DNA of 64,000 nt from Burkholderiales bacterium C2 (GTDB lineage Bacteria > Pseudomonadota > Gammaproteobacteria > Burkholderiales > Burkholderiaceae_C), in contig SCOI01000019.1 of the NCBI GenBank assembly GCA_005503085.1, forward strand, positions 1 through 64,000, written 5' to 3'. The position numbers were made by a program, and so were the translations under genes. Below the pieces are notes generated by a model. It saw nothing but the letters and a program-made list of their open reading frames with translations, ran no database searches and was not told the DNA's origin. This document shows, piece after piece, positions 27,009 to 36,594 of the stretch (positions are counted from its first letter, which is position 1; the number at the start of each line of letters is the position of its first letter).

Positions 27009-29380
27009 TGCGCCATTGTAGGAAGGGCGCTCTGGCGGCTGTGCAGCCAGGCCTCGAACTGCTCGGCCGACATCGAGGCGGCGATCAGCTCGCCCTGCAA
27101 ATCATCACAGCCCCAGTCCGCCAGCAGCTGCCATTGCGCGCGGCTGCGCACGCCCTCGGCGCCGACGCGCAGGCCCAGGCCCTGGGCCATCTGCACGATG
27201 GCGCGGGTGATGGCCAGCGCACCGGCATCGCCGGGCAGCTTGGCGACAAAGCCCTGGTCGATCTTCAGCTTGTCCAGCGGCAGCTGGGTCAGATGGGCCA
27301 GCGAGGTGTAGCCGGTGCCGAAATCGTCGACCGAGATCGACAGGCCCAGCGCGCGCAGCGCGGTCAGCGTGGCCGGGGCCGTGCCGATATCGTCCATCAG
27401 CATGCGCTCGGTCAGCTCCAGCTCCAGCCACGCGCCCGGCACGCCGGCCTCGGCCAGCACCTGACGCACGGTATCGGCAAAGCGCTCGAGCCGGAACTGC
27501 ATGGCCGAGAGATTGACCGCGATCGGCACCGCCGCGACACCGCTTTGATGCCACAGCCGCGACTGCCTGGCCGCCTCGCGCATCACCCACTCGCCCAGCG
27601 GCACCATCAGCCGATGCCGCTCGGCCACGCCGATGAAGGCGTCCGGGCTCAGCAGGCCGCGCTGCGGATGCTGCCAGCGCAGCAAGGCCTCGGCGCCGAC
27701 CAGGCGGCCGTCGCGCGCATCGACCTGGGGCTGGTAATGCAGGCGGAACTCGCCGCGCGCCAGGCCCTCGCTGAGCTCGCTCTCCAGCACCAGATCGGCA
27801 TAGGCGCGCGCCGCCATCGCCGGCTCGAAATAGCGGTAGCTGGCCCGGCCATCGGACTTGGCCAGATACATCGCGGTGTCGGCATGCTGGATCAGCTCCT
27901 CGGCACTGTCGCCATGCTCGGGGTAGACGGCAATGCCGATCGAGGGCGTCACGAAGAGGTCGCGCCCGTTGACGCTGACCGGCACCTCGACCACCGACAG
28001 CAGGGCCATCAGCACCACCAGCACATCGTCGCGCTGATGGATATCGTCAAGTAGCACGACAAACTCGTCGCCGCCGAAGCGCGCCACCAGATCGCTGGCA
28101 CGCAGGCAGTCGCAGATGCGCCGGGCCACCGTCACCAGCACCTTGTCGCCTTCCAGATGACCCAGCGAATCGTTGACGCGCTTGAAGTTGTCCAGGTCGA
28201 TGAACAGCAGGGCCAGGCGCTGCCCGCCACGCTCGGCGCGCTGCATGGCCGGCACCAGGCGCTCCATGAAGGCCGCGCGGTTCAGCAGGCCGGTCAGATT
28301 GTCGTGATGGGCCAGATGGTGGATGCGCGACTGTGCCGCCAGCTGCTCGCGGATATCGCGCACGATGCTCATGCGCAGGCGCTCGCCATCACGCACCAGG
28401 GTGCGCACGATGAACTCCACCGGGATGCGTGTGCCGTCGCGATGCATCACCGCACTTTCGTAACGCAGCTCCCGGCCCTCGCTCATCACCCGGCCGACCT
28501 TCTGCAGTTCGTCGGTCGCGACGAAATCCAGCGCCGGCCGGCCGACCAGCTCGTCCAGGCTGTAGCCGACCAGATCGCACAGCGGCGGATTGGCGTCGGT
28601 GATGATGCCGTCGCGGTGAAACAGGATGCCCTCCATCGAGGCCTGCATGAACTTGTCCAGCCGTGCCTCGGACTCGCGCACCGCCGCCTCGGCCAGCCGG
28701 TACTTGGTGATGTCGAGGATCTGCACAAAGCTGGCCAGCGAATGGCCCTGGGCGTCCAGATGCGGAATCAGCTGCACCTCGATCCAGCGCGGCCGGCCGT
28801 CCGGGCCGAGCAACTGGCGCTCGTACTGGGCCGGCTGCTTGTCGCGCAGCACCCGTTCCACATAGGGCTGGATGCGCTGGGCCGCCTCCGGGCCTATCAC
28901 CTCGGCAAAGGTCAGGCCCAGCACCGAGCGCTCGGTGAAGCCGAAGGCATGGGCGTATTCGCGGTTGGCAAACAGGCAGCGGTGGGTCACCGCGTCATAC
29001 AGCGCGATCAGCGCCGGCACATGGTCGGCCAGCAGCCGCAGCTGCGCAGCCTGCTCGGCCGCCTTGCTGCTGAGCAGGTCCTGCCAGACGCTGATATGGG
29101 CTTGCAGCGCGGCATCCCAGCGCGAGCGGCAGACCAACCAGCCGGGGCCCGGCGCGCGCGCCAGCTCCAGCTCGAAATCGGCCGGGCGCTGCCAGGCCAG
29201 CTGCAGCTCGTCGCGCGACTCGACATCCAGCCAGTCCCAGCCCGGTGCCGTCCTCAGGCCGGCGAACAGCCCGTTCGCGCCGAGCACCCGGCCCTGCGCA
29301 TCGACCACGGCCACCGGACATGGCAGCCGCTCCCAGCTGGCCCGGGTGGACTCGTCGATGGCAGCGGCGGCGGGCTTCAT
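27005..29380 (-). CDS. PAS-GGDEF-EAL cyclic di-GMP turnover protein
   Basis: The 791-residue protein has up to three PAS-like sensor regions (about 15-110, 130-245, 250-365), a GGDEF domain (about 370-530) and an EAL domain (about 545-785). The GGDEF site is intact (ARFGGDEF) with an RxxD site (RASD) five residues before. The EAL site has its main catalytic motifs: GAEALLRW, VNLSAMQF, LELTERMLMDD, DDFGTGYTSL and KLKID. The last QGxxF-type motif is altered to QGELIAASM. Both cyclase and phosphodiesterase activity look possible. No membrane segments are seen, so it should be cytosolic. GAGGAGA precedes the ATG. Confidence 0.9.
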   Translation of the reverse strand: MKPAAAAIDESTRASWERLPCPVAVVDAQGRVLGANGLFAGLRTAPGWDWLDVESRDELQLAWQRPADFELELARAPGPGWLVCRSRWDAALQAHISVWQDLLSSKAAEQAAQLRLLADHVPALIALYDAVTHRCLFANREYAHAFGFTERSVLGLTFAEVIGPEAAQRIQPYVERVLRDKQPAQYERQLLGPDGRPRWIEVQLIPHLDAQGHSLASFVQILDITKYRLAEAAVRESEARLDKFMQASMEGILFHRDGIITDANPPLCDLVGYSLDELVGRPALDFVATDELQKVGRVMSEGRELRYESAVMHRDGTRIPVEFIVRTLVRDGERLRMSIVRDIREQLAAQSRIHHLAHHDNLTGLLNRAAFMERLVPAMQRAERGGQRLALLFIDLDNFKRVNDSLGHLEGDKVLVTVARRICDCLRASDLVARFGGDEFVVLLDDIHQRDDVLVVLMALLSVVEVPVSVNGRDLFVTPSIGIAVYPEHGDSAEELIQHADTAMYLAKSDGRASYRYFEPAMAARAYADLVLESELSEGLARGEFRLHYQPQVDARDGRLVGAEALLRWQHPQRGLLSPDAFIGVAERHRLMVPLGEWVMREAARQSRLWHQSGVAAVPIAVNLSAMQFRLERFADTVRQVLAEAGVPGAWLELELTERMLMDDIGTAPATLTALRALGLSISVDDFGTGYTSLAHLTQLPLDKLKIDQGFVAKLPGDAGALAITRAIVQMAQGLGLRVGAEGVRSRAQWQLLADWGCDDLQGELIAASMSAEQFEAWLHSRQSALPTMAQ

Positions 29381-29412
29381 GCGTCTCCTCGTGGCCCTTG
29401 TTTTATAACCCA

Positions 29413-29427
29413 GGGGGTCAGGTCTTG
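29413..29427. repeat. Short dispersed motif GGGGGTCAGGTCTTG
   Basis: This shares the core GGTCAGGTCTTG with 3426-3440. It overlaps the stop codon region of the uracil-DNA glycosylase gene. Confidence 0.3.
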
Positions 29428-30224
29428 CGCTGAAGAACGTCCATGGCCAGACACAAATCTTCCCAGGCCCGCGCCTTGTCGACCAGATTGCGCAGCAAAT
29501 AGGCCGGGTGGTAGGTGACGATCAGCGGCACACCCTGGTACTCGTGCACCCGCCCGCGCAGCCGGCCGATCGGCTCGCTGCTGCGCAGCAGCGACTGCAC
29601 GGCGAAGCGCCCCATCGCCAGGATGATGCGCGGCTGCACCAGCGCGATCTGGCGGTTCAGATAGGGCTCGCACTGCGCCAGCTCCTCGGGCTCGGGATTG
29701 CGGTTGCGCGGTGGCCGACACTTCAAGGTGTTGGCGATGAAGACCTGCTTCTCGGGCGGCCCGTCGGCACGCGTCAGGCCGATGGCGCGCAGCATGCTGT
29801 CCAGCAGCTTGCCGGCCTGGCCGACAAAGGGCTCGCCCTGCAGGTCCTCCTGCTCGCCCGGCGCCTCGCCGACCACCATCCAGTGGGCGCGCTCATGGCC
29901 GACGCCAAAGACCGTGTGCTTGCGCCCTTCGCACAGCCCGCAGGCGCGGCAGCCAGCCACGGCCTCGCGCAGCTGCGTCCAATCCATGGCCGCCACCGCG
30001 CCCGCCGCTGCCGGCGCCCGAGGCTGCTCGGCGGGCTGCACAGGCACCACGATCTGCGGCAGGACGCTGGCGACCCGGACCGGCGCCGGCGCTTCGACCT
30101 TGGCCAGCACAGGCTCGGGTGCCGTCGGCTCGGGCTCGGGCTCGGGCTCGGGCACGGGCGGCGCGGTCCAGACCCGCAGCCCCATCGCCTCCAGCATCGC
30201 CTGCTGACGTTCGCTCCAGCTCAT
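29418..30224 (-). CDS. Family 4 uracil-DNA glycosylase (Fe-S type)
   Basis: The 268-residue enzyme removes uracil from DNA. Four Cys suited to a 4Fe-4S cluster are C92, C95 (CRACGLC), C169 (TLKCR) and C185 (AQCEP), the family 4 pattern. Active-site motifs are VVGEAPGEQEDLQG (119-130) and TYHPAYLL near the end. Residues about 25-75 form a Pro/Glu/Ala-rich linker with a PEPEPEPEP run, encoded by a GGGCTC repeat on the plus strand. It overlaps rimI by 4 nt, completing the tsaB-rimI-udg operon. Confidence 0.9.
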   Translation of the reverse strand: MSWSERQQAMLEAMGLRVWTAPPVPEPEPEPEPTAPEPVLAKVEAPAPVRVASVLPQIVVPVQPAEQPRAPAAAGAVAAMDWTQLREAVAGCRACGLCEGRKHTVFGVGHERAHWMVVGEAPGEQEDLQGEPFVGQAGKLLDSMLRAIGLTRADGPPEKQVFIANTLKCRPPRNRNPEPEELAQCEPYLNRQIALVQPRIILAMGRFAVQSLLRSSEPIGRLRGRVHEYQGVPLIVTYHPAYLLRNLVDKARAWEDLCLAMDVLQRKT

Positions 30225-30712
30225 GCCGCGCCCTCCGCCAGCCGCAAGCTCATCAGCACCGCGTCCTCGCGCCGGCCTTCGGCGGCCGGGTAGTAGGCGC
30301 GACGCAGGCCGACCTCGGCGAAACCGTAGCGGGCATAGACACGCCGCGCCCGCTCGTTGCCCTGCCGCACCTCCAGCCAGATCTGCGCGCCGCCATGCTC
30401 GCGCGCCAGCGCCTGCAAGGCATCCAGCATCAGCCGGGCCAGGCCCTGGCCCTGGCACTCGGGCAGCACGGTGATATTGAGCAGATGCAACTCATCGACC
30501 CCTTGCATCGCGAGGAAATAGCCGAGCACGCTGCCGTCGGCGCCGCGCAGCACCTGGGCGAGGTAGCCGGCCGACAGCGAGTCGATGAAATTGCCGCGCG
30601 ACCAGGGGAACTCGTAGGCGCGCTGCTCGATCGCCAGCACCGCCTCGACATCGCCGGCCTGCATTGCCTGCAGGCGGCTGCCCACCGGGCTCATCACTTC
30701 GCCCCGCATCAT
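30221..30712 (-). CDS. rimI: Ribosomal protein S18-alanine N-acetyltransferase
   Basis: The 163-residue GNAT-fold enzyme has the acetyl-CoA loop PECQGQGLARLML (Q/RxxGxG/A type) and the RimI-like FPWSRGNFIDSLSAGY and YYPAAEGRREDAVLMSL near the end. RimI acetylates the N-terminus of ribosomal protein S18. The ATG at 30712 overlaps the tsaB stop (ATGA). A second in-frame ATG follows immediately. Linkage to tsaB is common in proteobacteria. Confidence 0.9.
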   Translation of the reverse strand: MMRGEVMSPVGSRLQAMQAGDVEAVLAIEQRAYEFPWSRGNFIDSLSAGYLAQVLRGADGSVLGYFLAMQGVDELHLLNITVLPECQGQGLARLMLDALQALAREHGGAQIWLEVRQGNERARRVYARYGFAEVGLRRAYYPAAEGRREDAVLMSLRLAEGAA

Positions 30713-31410
30713 GATGCGGCGCGAGCGGCCAGGCGCTCCTCGGTGGTTTGCGCCACCTTGTCGCGCACATAGAGCGGCATCGCCTCGGCCGGGTCCAGCA
30801 GCAGGCCCTGGGCCCAGGCCTGCTCGGCCAGCGCCGGCAGCGCCTGCGCGCGCGAGCGGCTCTGCGGCCAGGCCTGCGCGGCCAGGCCTGGCAACTCGGG
30901 AAAGACCGCGATCGCACTGCCGCACAGGGCCGCCGGCGGCTCACGCCACTGGGCCAGCAGCGCGGCCGGGCTGTACAGCGCCGGCGCGCTCTCGACCCGC
31001 CAATGCCGGCCGTCATGTGCGTAGGCGCCGGCATAGATCTCGCCCATGCGGGCGTCCATCGCGACCCAGACCTGGGCCAGCGTGCCGCCGGCCTGCTGGC
31101 GGGCGTCCTCGGCGACCAGCATCAGGCTGTCCAGCGACAGCACCGGCTTGGCCGCGCCGAAGGCCAGGCCCTGGGCCACCGCACAGGCGGTGCGCAGGCC
31201 GGTGAAGGCGCCCGGGCCGCTGCCAAAAGCGATCGCATCGACATCGGCCAGGCGCAGGCCGGCACCGGCCAGCAGGGCCATCAGCTCGGGCACCAGCCGC
31301 GCCGAGGCCTGGGCACCGCCGGCACCCTCGAAAAACCAGCGTCCTTGCGGGCCGGACAGGGCCAGCGCCATGCTTTCGGTCGAACTATCCAGGGCCAGCA
31401 ACACAGTCAT
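30709..31410 (-). CDS. tsaB: tRNA threonylcarbamoyladenosine biosynthesis protein TsaB
   Basis: The 233-residue ASKHA-fold protein begins VLLALDSSTESMALAL and contains GSGPGAFTGLRTACAVAQGLAFG, the family hallmark. TsaB pairs with TsaD and TsaE to transfer threonylcarbamoyl to A37 of tRNA; it has no catalytic site of its own. It is the first gene of tsaB-rimI-udg. tsaC, which makes the threonylcarbamoyl-AMP substrate, is also in this window at 33853-34842. Confidence 0.92.
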   Translation of the reverse strand: MTVLLALDSSTESMALALSGPQGRWFFEGAGGAQASARLVPELMALLAGAGLRLADVDAIAFGSGPGAFTGLRTACAVAQGLAFGAAKPVLSLDSLMLVAEDARQQAGGTLAQVWVAMDARMGEIYAGAYAHDGRHWRVESAPALYSPAALLAQWREPPAALCGSAIAVFPELPGLAAQAWPQSRSRAQALPALAEQAWAQGLLLDPAEAMPLYVRDKVAQTTEERLAARAAS

Positions 31411-31442
31411 GCGGCAAGTGTAGCCGTGCGATCATCGCCGCC

Positions 31443-32858
31443 ATGCGAGCCCTGCCCCTTGTTCTGAGCCTTGTTGCGGGGCTTGTCGGCCCCGCGTCTG
31501 CCCCGGCCCAGCCGGCGCCGCTGCCGGCCGGCGTCGGCCAGATCCTGCGCCAGGCCCAGCTGCCGCCCGAGGCCCTGGCCGTCTGGATCCAGGAGCTCGG
31601 TGCCGGCTCGCCGCGCCTGGCCTGGCAGGCCGATCAGGCGATGAACCCGGCCTCGCTGATGAAGCTCGGCACCACGCTGGCGGCGCTGGAGATGCTCGGG
31701 CCGGCCTGGACCTGGCAGACCCCGGTCTGGCTGCAGGGCCGGCTGCGGCCGGAGACCGGGGTGCTGGAGGGCGATCTGGTGATCAAGGGGGTCGGCGACC
31801 CCAAGCTGGTGCGTGAGCGGCTGTGGTTGCTGCTGCAGCGGGTGCGGGCCCAGGGTGTGCGCGAGATCCGCGGCCATATCCTGCTGGACAACAGCGGCTT
31901 CGCACCGAGCCCGCTGACGCCGGCCGATTTCGACGGCGAGCCCTGGCGCCCCGGCAATGTGCAGCCCGAGGCCCTACTGCTGAACTACAAGAGCCAGACG
32001 CTGAGCTTCCGGCCCGATCCGGCGCGCGGCCTGGCCTGGATCGCCAGCGATGTGCCGCTGCCCGCGCCCGCCAGCGTGCCGCTGCAAAAAGACGGGGCCT
32101 GCGGCGACTGGCGCGGCGCGCTGCGCCTGCAATGGCAGGCGGGGCAGCCGCTGGGCTTTGCCGGCAGCTATCCGGCCAGCTGCGGCGAGCTGTCCTGGCC
32201 GCTGGCCGATACCGACCCGGCCAGCTACAACGCCCGGCTGATCGCCGCGATGTGGCGCGAGATGGGCGGCGGCCTGCTCGGCGAGGTCAGGGCCGGTGTG
32301 GCCCCTGCCACGCCACCGAGCTTCAGCTTTGCCTCGCCGCCGCTGGCCGAGGTGGTGCGCGACATCAACAAGTACAGCGCCAATCTGATGAGCGAGATGC
32401 TGTGGCTGAGCCTGGCCGGCGGCACGCCGGCGGCCGCCCAGGAGCGGCTGCGCCTGTGGCTGTCGGCCAGGCTCGGGGACTCGGCCTTTGTGCTGGAGAA
32501 CGGCTCGGGTCTGTCGCGCGAGCAGCGCCTGAGCGCTCGGCAGCTGGGGCGGCTGCTGCAGCTGGCCCATGCCAGCCCGGTGATGCCGGAGTTCATGGCC
32601 TCGCTGCCGGTGGCCGGCGCCGACGGCACGCTGACGCGCGGCGGGGCCGCCCGCTTCGGTGCGGCCGCCGGCCGCGCGCACCTGAAGACCGGCTCGCTGC
32701 GCGATGTGGTGGCGCTGGGCGGCTATGTGCTGGCCGATTCGGGCCGGCGCTATGTGCTGGTGGCGCTGATCAACCACCCGCGCGCGTCGGCGGCGCGCGG
32801 CGCCCTCGACGCCTTGCTGCAGTGGACGGTCCAGGACCTGGACCGCCGCGCCCCCTGA
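31443..32858 (+). CDS. dacB: D-alanyl-D-alanine carboxypeptidase/endopeptidase (PBP4 type)
   Basis: The 471-residue periplasmic enzyme has a signal peptide ending about residue 20-23. The three penicillin-binding motifs are present: SxxK at Ser71-Lys74 (ASLMKLG), SxN in KYSANLMSEML, and KTG in HLKTGSLRDV. The long gap between the first two holds the inserted domains of the S13 family. It trims or cleaves peptidoglycan cross-links. It is divergent from tsaB and converges without a gap on the SGNH lipoprotein gene. Confidence 0.92.
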   Translation: MRALPLVLSLVAGLVGPASAPAQPAPLPAGVGQILRQAQLPPEALAVWIQELGAGSPRLAWQADQAMNPASLMKLGTTLAALEMLGPAWTWQTPVWLQGRLRPETGVLEGDLVIKGVGDPKLVRERLWLLLQRVRAQGVREIRGHILLDNSGFAPSPLTPADFDGEPWRPGNVQPEALLLNYKSQTLSFRPDPARGLAWIASDVPLPAPASVPLQKDGACGDWRGALRLQWQAGQPLGFAGSYPASCGELSWPLADTDPASYNARLIAAMWREMGGGLLGEVRAGVAPATPPSFSFASPPLAEVVRDINKYSANLMSEMLWLSLAGGTPAAAQERLRLWLSARLGDSAFVLENGSGLSREQRLSARQLGRLLQLAHASPVMPEFMASLPVAGADGTLTRGGAARFGAAAGRAHLKTGSLRDVVALGGYVLADSGRRYVLVALINHPRASAARGALDALLQWTVQDLDRRAP

Positions 32859-33818
32859 TCAGAAGGGGTTGTTGACCGCGCGGCTGACCGCCATCGAACC
32901 CAGGCGCGACTGGCCGGCCGGGCTCATCAAGGTGCTGGTGGCCCACAGCCAGGTGTCGCCGCTGGCATTGGTGACCAGGGTCTTGGTATTGCACTCCGGC
33001 GCCGGCGCGGTGGCCAGGCAGGCCGCCTCGGTCACATTGGCAAAGCCATAGCTGGTGTTGAAGCGGACGATGCGCTCCACCTCCTCGTTGATCAGCACCA
33101 GGCCGATCAGGCGACCGTCATCGATCAGCGTGATGCGCATCTGGGTGTTGAACTCGGTCGTCAGCTCGCTGAGCAGCTTGGCGCGGTCGGTATCGGGCTT
33201 GTTGGCCCGCTCGGTCAGCGCAAAAGGCGTGGTGCCCATGTCCGGCAGGGTCGCGACGACGACGCGGCCGTTCGCATTGGCGATGCGGTTGACCTGGTTG
33301 GCCAGCTCACGCCCGCGCTCGCGGGCCTGGGCCTTCAGCGTGTCGGCGCCCTGCTGGGGGTACTGGCGATACAGCTCCAGCACATCGTTGGCACCGGCCA
33401 TCACCGCCACCAGGTCCTTGCTGTTGAAGCCGCCGCTGGCGAAGAAGGTATCCAGCTGCGCCTTCACACCGGCCACGGTGGCGCCGGGCTGGGCGTAGAT
33501 CTTGCCGGTCGGTACCGTCTGGTTGGTCGGGTTGCATTCGGCAAACACCAGGCCGAAGGTCGCGGCCAGCGACTGGATCCAGATCGGGTTGTTGGCGCAC
33601 TGCAGCGCGCTGGTGGTGGCGTCGACCGCATTGATCGTGTACTTCTTGCCCTCGGTCGTGATCACGCTGGCCTCGTCGCCGAAGGCCATGATGCGCTTGG
33701 GAGCAAAGGGCTCGATCTGCCCGCCGCCGCCACCGCAGCCGGCCACCAGGGTCGCGGCCACCAGGGCCGCCGTGGCCAATAGCGTGCGGCGGTGCGCAGC
33801 TTGCTTCAACATCTTCAT
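32859..33818 (-). CDS. SGNH/GDSL-like lipoprotein, probably catalytically degenerate
   Basis: The 319-residue protein has a lipoprotein signal (LVAATLVAGCGGGGG; lipobox Cys after AG). The SGNH fold is suggested by block I IMAFGDEASV, a later Gly block, and block III GANDVLELYRQ. In block I the nucleophile Ser of GDS is Glu. In the last block, where DxxH is expected, the sequence reads TWLWATSTLMSPAGQ with no His. It may therefore be a binding or structural protein, or a clade with a different mechanism. I chose the ATG at 33818; the next codon but one is also ATG. Its 5' end lies 34 nt from the tsaC stop on the same strand. Confidence 0.7.
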   Translation of the reverse strand: MKMLKQAAHRRTLLATAALVAATLVAGCGGGGGQIEPFAPKRIMAFGDEASVITTEGKKYTINAVDATTSALQCANNPIWIQSLAATFGLVFAECNPTNQTVPTGKIYAQPGATVAGVKAQLDTFFASGGFNSKDLVAVMAGANDVLELYRQYPQQGADTLKAQARERGRELANQVNRIANANGRVVVATLPDMGTTPFALTERANKPDTDRAKLLSELTTEFNTQMRITLIDDGRLIGLVLINEEVERIVRFNTSYGFANVTEAACLATAPAPECNTKTLVTNASGDTWLWATSTLMSPAGQSRLGSMAVSRAVNNPF

Positions 33819-33852
33819 GAACACTCCAGGCATGACTAACTTGCTCTTCAAC

Positions 33853-34842
33853 TCAGGACTCGAACGCCGCCGCCGCACGCGACAGCCGGTCGCGCACACC
33901 GTCCCATTCGACATCGGGGGGCGGCAGCTCGATCCAGATCTCGCCGGCACCGGCATCGTCCAGCTCCCGCAGCACGGCAAACAGCTGCTGAGCCGCTGCC
34001 GCCGCATCGCCCGGCATGGTCCGCCATAGCGGACCGGGCACCGGGCTCAGCGTCCGCGAATATACCGCCAGCCCCGCCGGCCATTGTTGCTGGCCCAGGC
34101 GCAGGGCCAGGGTAGCGGCATCGAGCAGGCGCACCACGGCGCTGGGCGCATAGTGGGCCGCCAAGGTGCCCGAGGCGCGCGGCGCCTGGGCATCGGGCGC
34201 CCGCAGCGGCTCGCCGGCGGCCGCCTCGATCTGGGCCGGCGTCAGCACGCCGGGGCGCAGCAGCACCGGGTGGGCACGGCTGCAGTCGACGATGCTGGAC
34301 TCGATGCCGACCGCGCAATCACCGCCGTCCAGCACCCAGACCTGGCCCTCGAACTCGCTCTCGACATGGGCGGCGCGGGTCGGGCTGACGCGGCCGAAGC
34401 GGTTCGCGCTGGGCGCGGCCACGCCGTGCACGCCGAGCGCCTTGGCCTCGGCCAGCAGCGCCCGTGCCACCGGGTGGGCCGGGCAGCGCAGGCCGATGCT
34501 GGTCTGGCCACCGGCCGCCGCCGCGCCGATACCGGGGGCGCGCGGCAGTATCAAGGTCAGCGGGCCGGGCCAGAAGGCCGCCATCAGGCGCTGCGCCACC
34601 GGTGGCAGCTGGGCCGCGAAATCCGCCGCATCGGCCGCGTCCAGCACATGGACGATCAGCGGGTGATCGCTGGGCCGGCCCTTGGCGGCAAAGATCTTGG
34701 CCACCGCAGCGTCGTCATCGGCGCGCGCACCCAGGCCATAGACCGTTTCGGTCGGCAGGGCCAGCAACTCGCCGTCGGCCAGATGGCGGGCGGCACGGGC
34801 GATATCGGCGGGGTCGGATCCGTTGAGTAACAAGGCGGTCAC
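33853..34842 (-). CDS. tsaC: L-threonylcarbamoyladenylate synthase (TsaC/Sua5, long form)
   Basis: The 329-residue protein has an N-terminal YrdC domain with the tRNA/ATP-site motifs [33 protein letters not shown] and [15 protein letters not shown]-terminal Sua5 domain follows a linker (about 215 on). It makes threonylcarbamoyl-AMP from Thr, bicarbonate and ATP for t6A37 synthesis. I chose GTG 34842, which forms a GTGA overlap with the purK stop; TTG 34845 is possible. It is the last gene of purE-purK-tsaC. Confidence 0.92.
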   Translation of the reverse strand: MTALLLNGSDPADIARAARHLADGELLALPTETVYGLGARADDDAAVAKIFAAKGRPSDHPLIVHVLDAADAADFAAQLPPVAQRLMAAFWPGPLTLILPRAPGIGAAAAGGQTSIGLRCPAHPVARALLAEAKALGVHGVAAPSANRFGRVSPTRAAHVESEFEGQVWVLDGGDCAVGIESSIVDCSRAHPVLLRPGVLTPAQIEAAAGEPLRAPDAQAPRASGTLAAHYAPSAVVRLLDAATLALRLGQQQWPAGLAVYSRTLSPVPGPLWRTMPGDAAAAAQQLFAVLRELDDAGAGEIWIELPPPDVEWDGVRDRLSRAAAAFES

Positions 34843-36002
34843 CAATCGGTGGGCAGACCCAGGATCGCGGCCGCCTGCTGGGCATGGCTGCGGGCCAGCT
34901 CGAGCGTGGCCGCAGTGATATTCAGATGGCCCATCTTGCGACCGGGCCTGGCGCTGACCTTTCCATACAGATGCAGATGCGTGCCGGGGATGGCCAGCAC
35001 GGCGGCCCAGTCGGGCGCGCGCTCCTTGCCATCAGGCAGGAACCACAGATCGCCCAGCAGATTCAGCATCACGGTCGGCGAATGCAGGCGCGGCGTGTTC
35101 AGCGGCAGACCGGCCAGGGCGCGAACTTGCAGCTCGAACTGCGATACATCGCAGGCATTCATCGTGTAATGGCCCGAGTTGTGCGGGCGCGGCGCCATCT
35201 CGTTGACGACGAGTGCCCCATCCTGCAGCACAAAGAACTCGATGCACAGCACGCCCACATAGGCCATGGCCTCGGCGATGCGCGCCGCCGAGCTGGCAGC
35301 CTGGAGCTGCAGCGCGGCGCTGGCGCTCGGGGCCGGCACTTCGGTGACGGCCAGGATGCCGTCGCGGTGCAGGTTCTGCTGCACCGGGAAGTGCACGATC
35401 TGGCCTTGGGCATTGCGGGCAACGACGACCGACAGCTCCAGCGCCAGCGGCAGCATCTGCTCGAGCACGCAGGGCACGCGCTTCAACTCATCCCAGGCGG
35501 CGAGCAGCTCCGCGCGGGTCTTGACACGGATCTGGCCCTTGCCGTCATAGCCCATGCGGGCGGTCTTGACGATGCCGGGCAGCAGGCTGTCGGCCACCGC
35601 CGCAAGATCGGCCTCGCTGCGCAGCAGCGCATAGGGCGCGCAGGCCACGCCGCTGGCCTGGAAATGGGCTTTCTCGTCGGCTCGGTCCTGGCAGATCGCC
35701 ACGCAGCTCGCCGCCGGCGCTACAAGGCGTGTCTGCGCCAACCGCTGCAGCGCGGCCGCCGGCACGTTCTCGAACTCCGTGCTGATCGCATCGCAGACCT
35801 CGGCCAGCCGGGCCAGACCGGCCTCGTCCAGATAGTCGGCGCGGATGTGCTCATGGGCCACGGCCCCGGCCGGGCTGTCGGCATCGGGGTCCAGCACCAC
35901 GGTGCGATAGCCCAGGCTTTGCGCCGCATGGACAAACATGCGGCCCAGCTGGCCGCCGCCCATCACCCCGAGCGTCGCGCCGGGTTGCAAGATCTCGGCC
36001 AT
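34839..36002 (-). CDS. purK: 5-(carboxyamino)imidazole ribonucleotide synthase
   Basis: The 387-residue ATP-grasp enzyme carboxylates AIR using ATP and bicarbonate. Motifs are [14 protein letters not shown] at the start, [15 protein letters not shown] in the ATP-grasp small subdomain, [18 protein letters not shown], and [25 protein letters not shown]. It starts in a TGATG overlap with the purE stop and overlaps the tsaC start. PurK and PurE act in sequence to make CAIR, the substrate for PurC encoded 2.7 kb away. Confidence 0.96.
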   Translation of the reverse strand: MAEILQPGATLGVMGGGQLGRMFVHAAQSLGYRTVVLDPDADSPAGAVAHEHIRADYLDEAGLARLAEVCDAISTEFENVPAAALQRLAQTRLVAPAASCVAICQDRADEKAHFQASGVACAPYALLRSEADLAAVADSLLPGIVKTARMGYDGKGQIRVKTRAELLAAWDELKRVPCVLEQMLPLALELSVVVARNAQGQIVHFPVQQNLHRDGILAVTEVPAPSASAALQLQAASSAARIAEAMAYVGVLCIEFFVLQDGALVVNEMAPRPHNSGHYTMNACDVSQFELQVRALAGLPLNTPRLHSPTVMLNLLGDLWFLPDGKERAPDWAAVLAIPGTHLHLYGKVSARPGRKMGHLNITAATLELARSHAQQAAAILGLPTDW

Positions 36003-36523
36003 CAGACCAGGTCCTTGCTCATGCCGCGCGCATGCTCGGTCTGGCGCAGGCGGTAGGCCTGCAGCTGCTCGCGCAGGCCCGGCTGTTCGGCCGCCAACAT
36101 CGCCACTGCAAACAGTGCGGCATTGCCGGCGCCGGCGGTGCCGATCGCAAAGGTGGCGACCGGGATGCCCTTGGGCATCTGCACGATGGAATGCAGCGAA
36201 TCGACGCCCTGCAGATGGCGGCTGGCCACCGGCACGCCCAGCACCGGCACGATGGTCTTGGCTGCCAGCATGCCCGGCAGATGGGCAGCACCGCCGGCGC
36301 CGGCAATGATGGCGCGCAGGCCGCGGGCCTGCGCAGCCTCGGCATAGGCAAACATATCGTCGGGCATGCGGTGGGCTGACACCACCTGCGCCTCGAAAGG
36401 GATGCCGAACTCGGCGAGAATGTCGGCAGCGTGTTTCATGGTCTCCCAGTCGCTGCTGGAGCCCATCACCACGCCGACCAGGGGGGAGGCGCTGACTGGC
36501 ATGTTCGGCACGGCTCGCTCCAT
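36002..36523 (-). CDS. purE: N5-carboxyaminoimidazole ribonucleotide mutase
   Basis: The protein of up to 173 residues has the class I PurE motifs [30 protein letters not shown] (catalytic His), [15 protein letters not shown] and [10 protein letters not shown]. It moves the carboxyl group of N5-CAIR to form CAIR. ATG 36502 is an alternative start that would give the more usual length of about 166. It is divergent from cnoX with a 71-nt gap holding both promoters. Confidence 0.95.
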   Translation of the reverse strand: MERAVPNMPVSASPLVGVVMGSSSDWETMKHAADILAEFGIPFEAQVVSAHRMPDDMFAYAEAAQARGLRAIIAGAGGAAHLPGMLAAKTIVPVLGVPVASRHLQGVDSLHSIVQMPKGIPVATFAIGTAGAGNAALFAVAMLAAEQPGLREQLQAYRLRQTEHARGMSKDLV

Positions 36524-36594
36524 AGGCTGGAAAACCTTGAATTGTAGGCGGCTGCCGCCACCTGCTCCCGAACAAGCCCGCGCCGCTAGAGACC

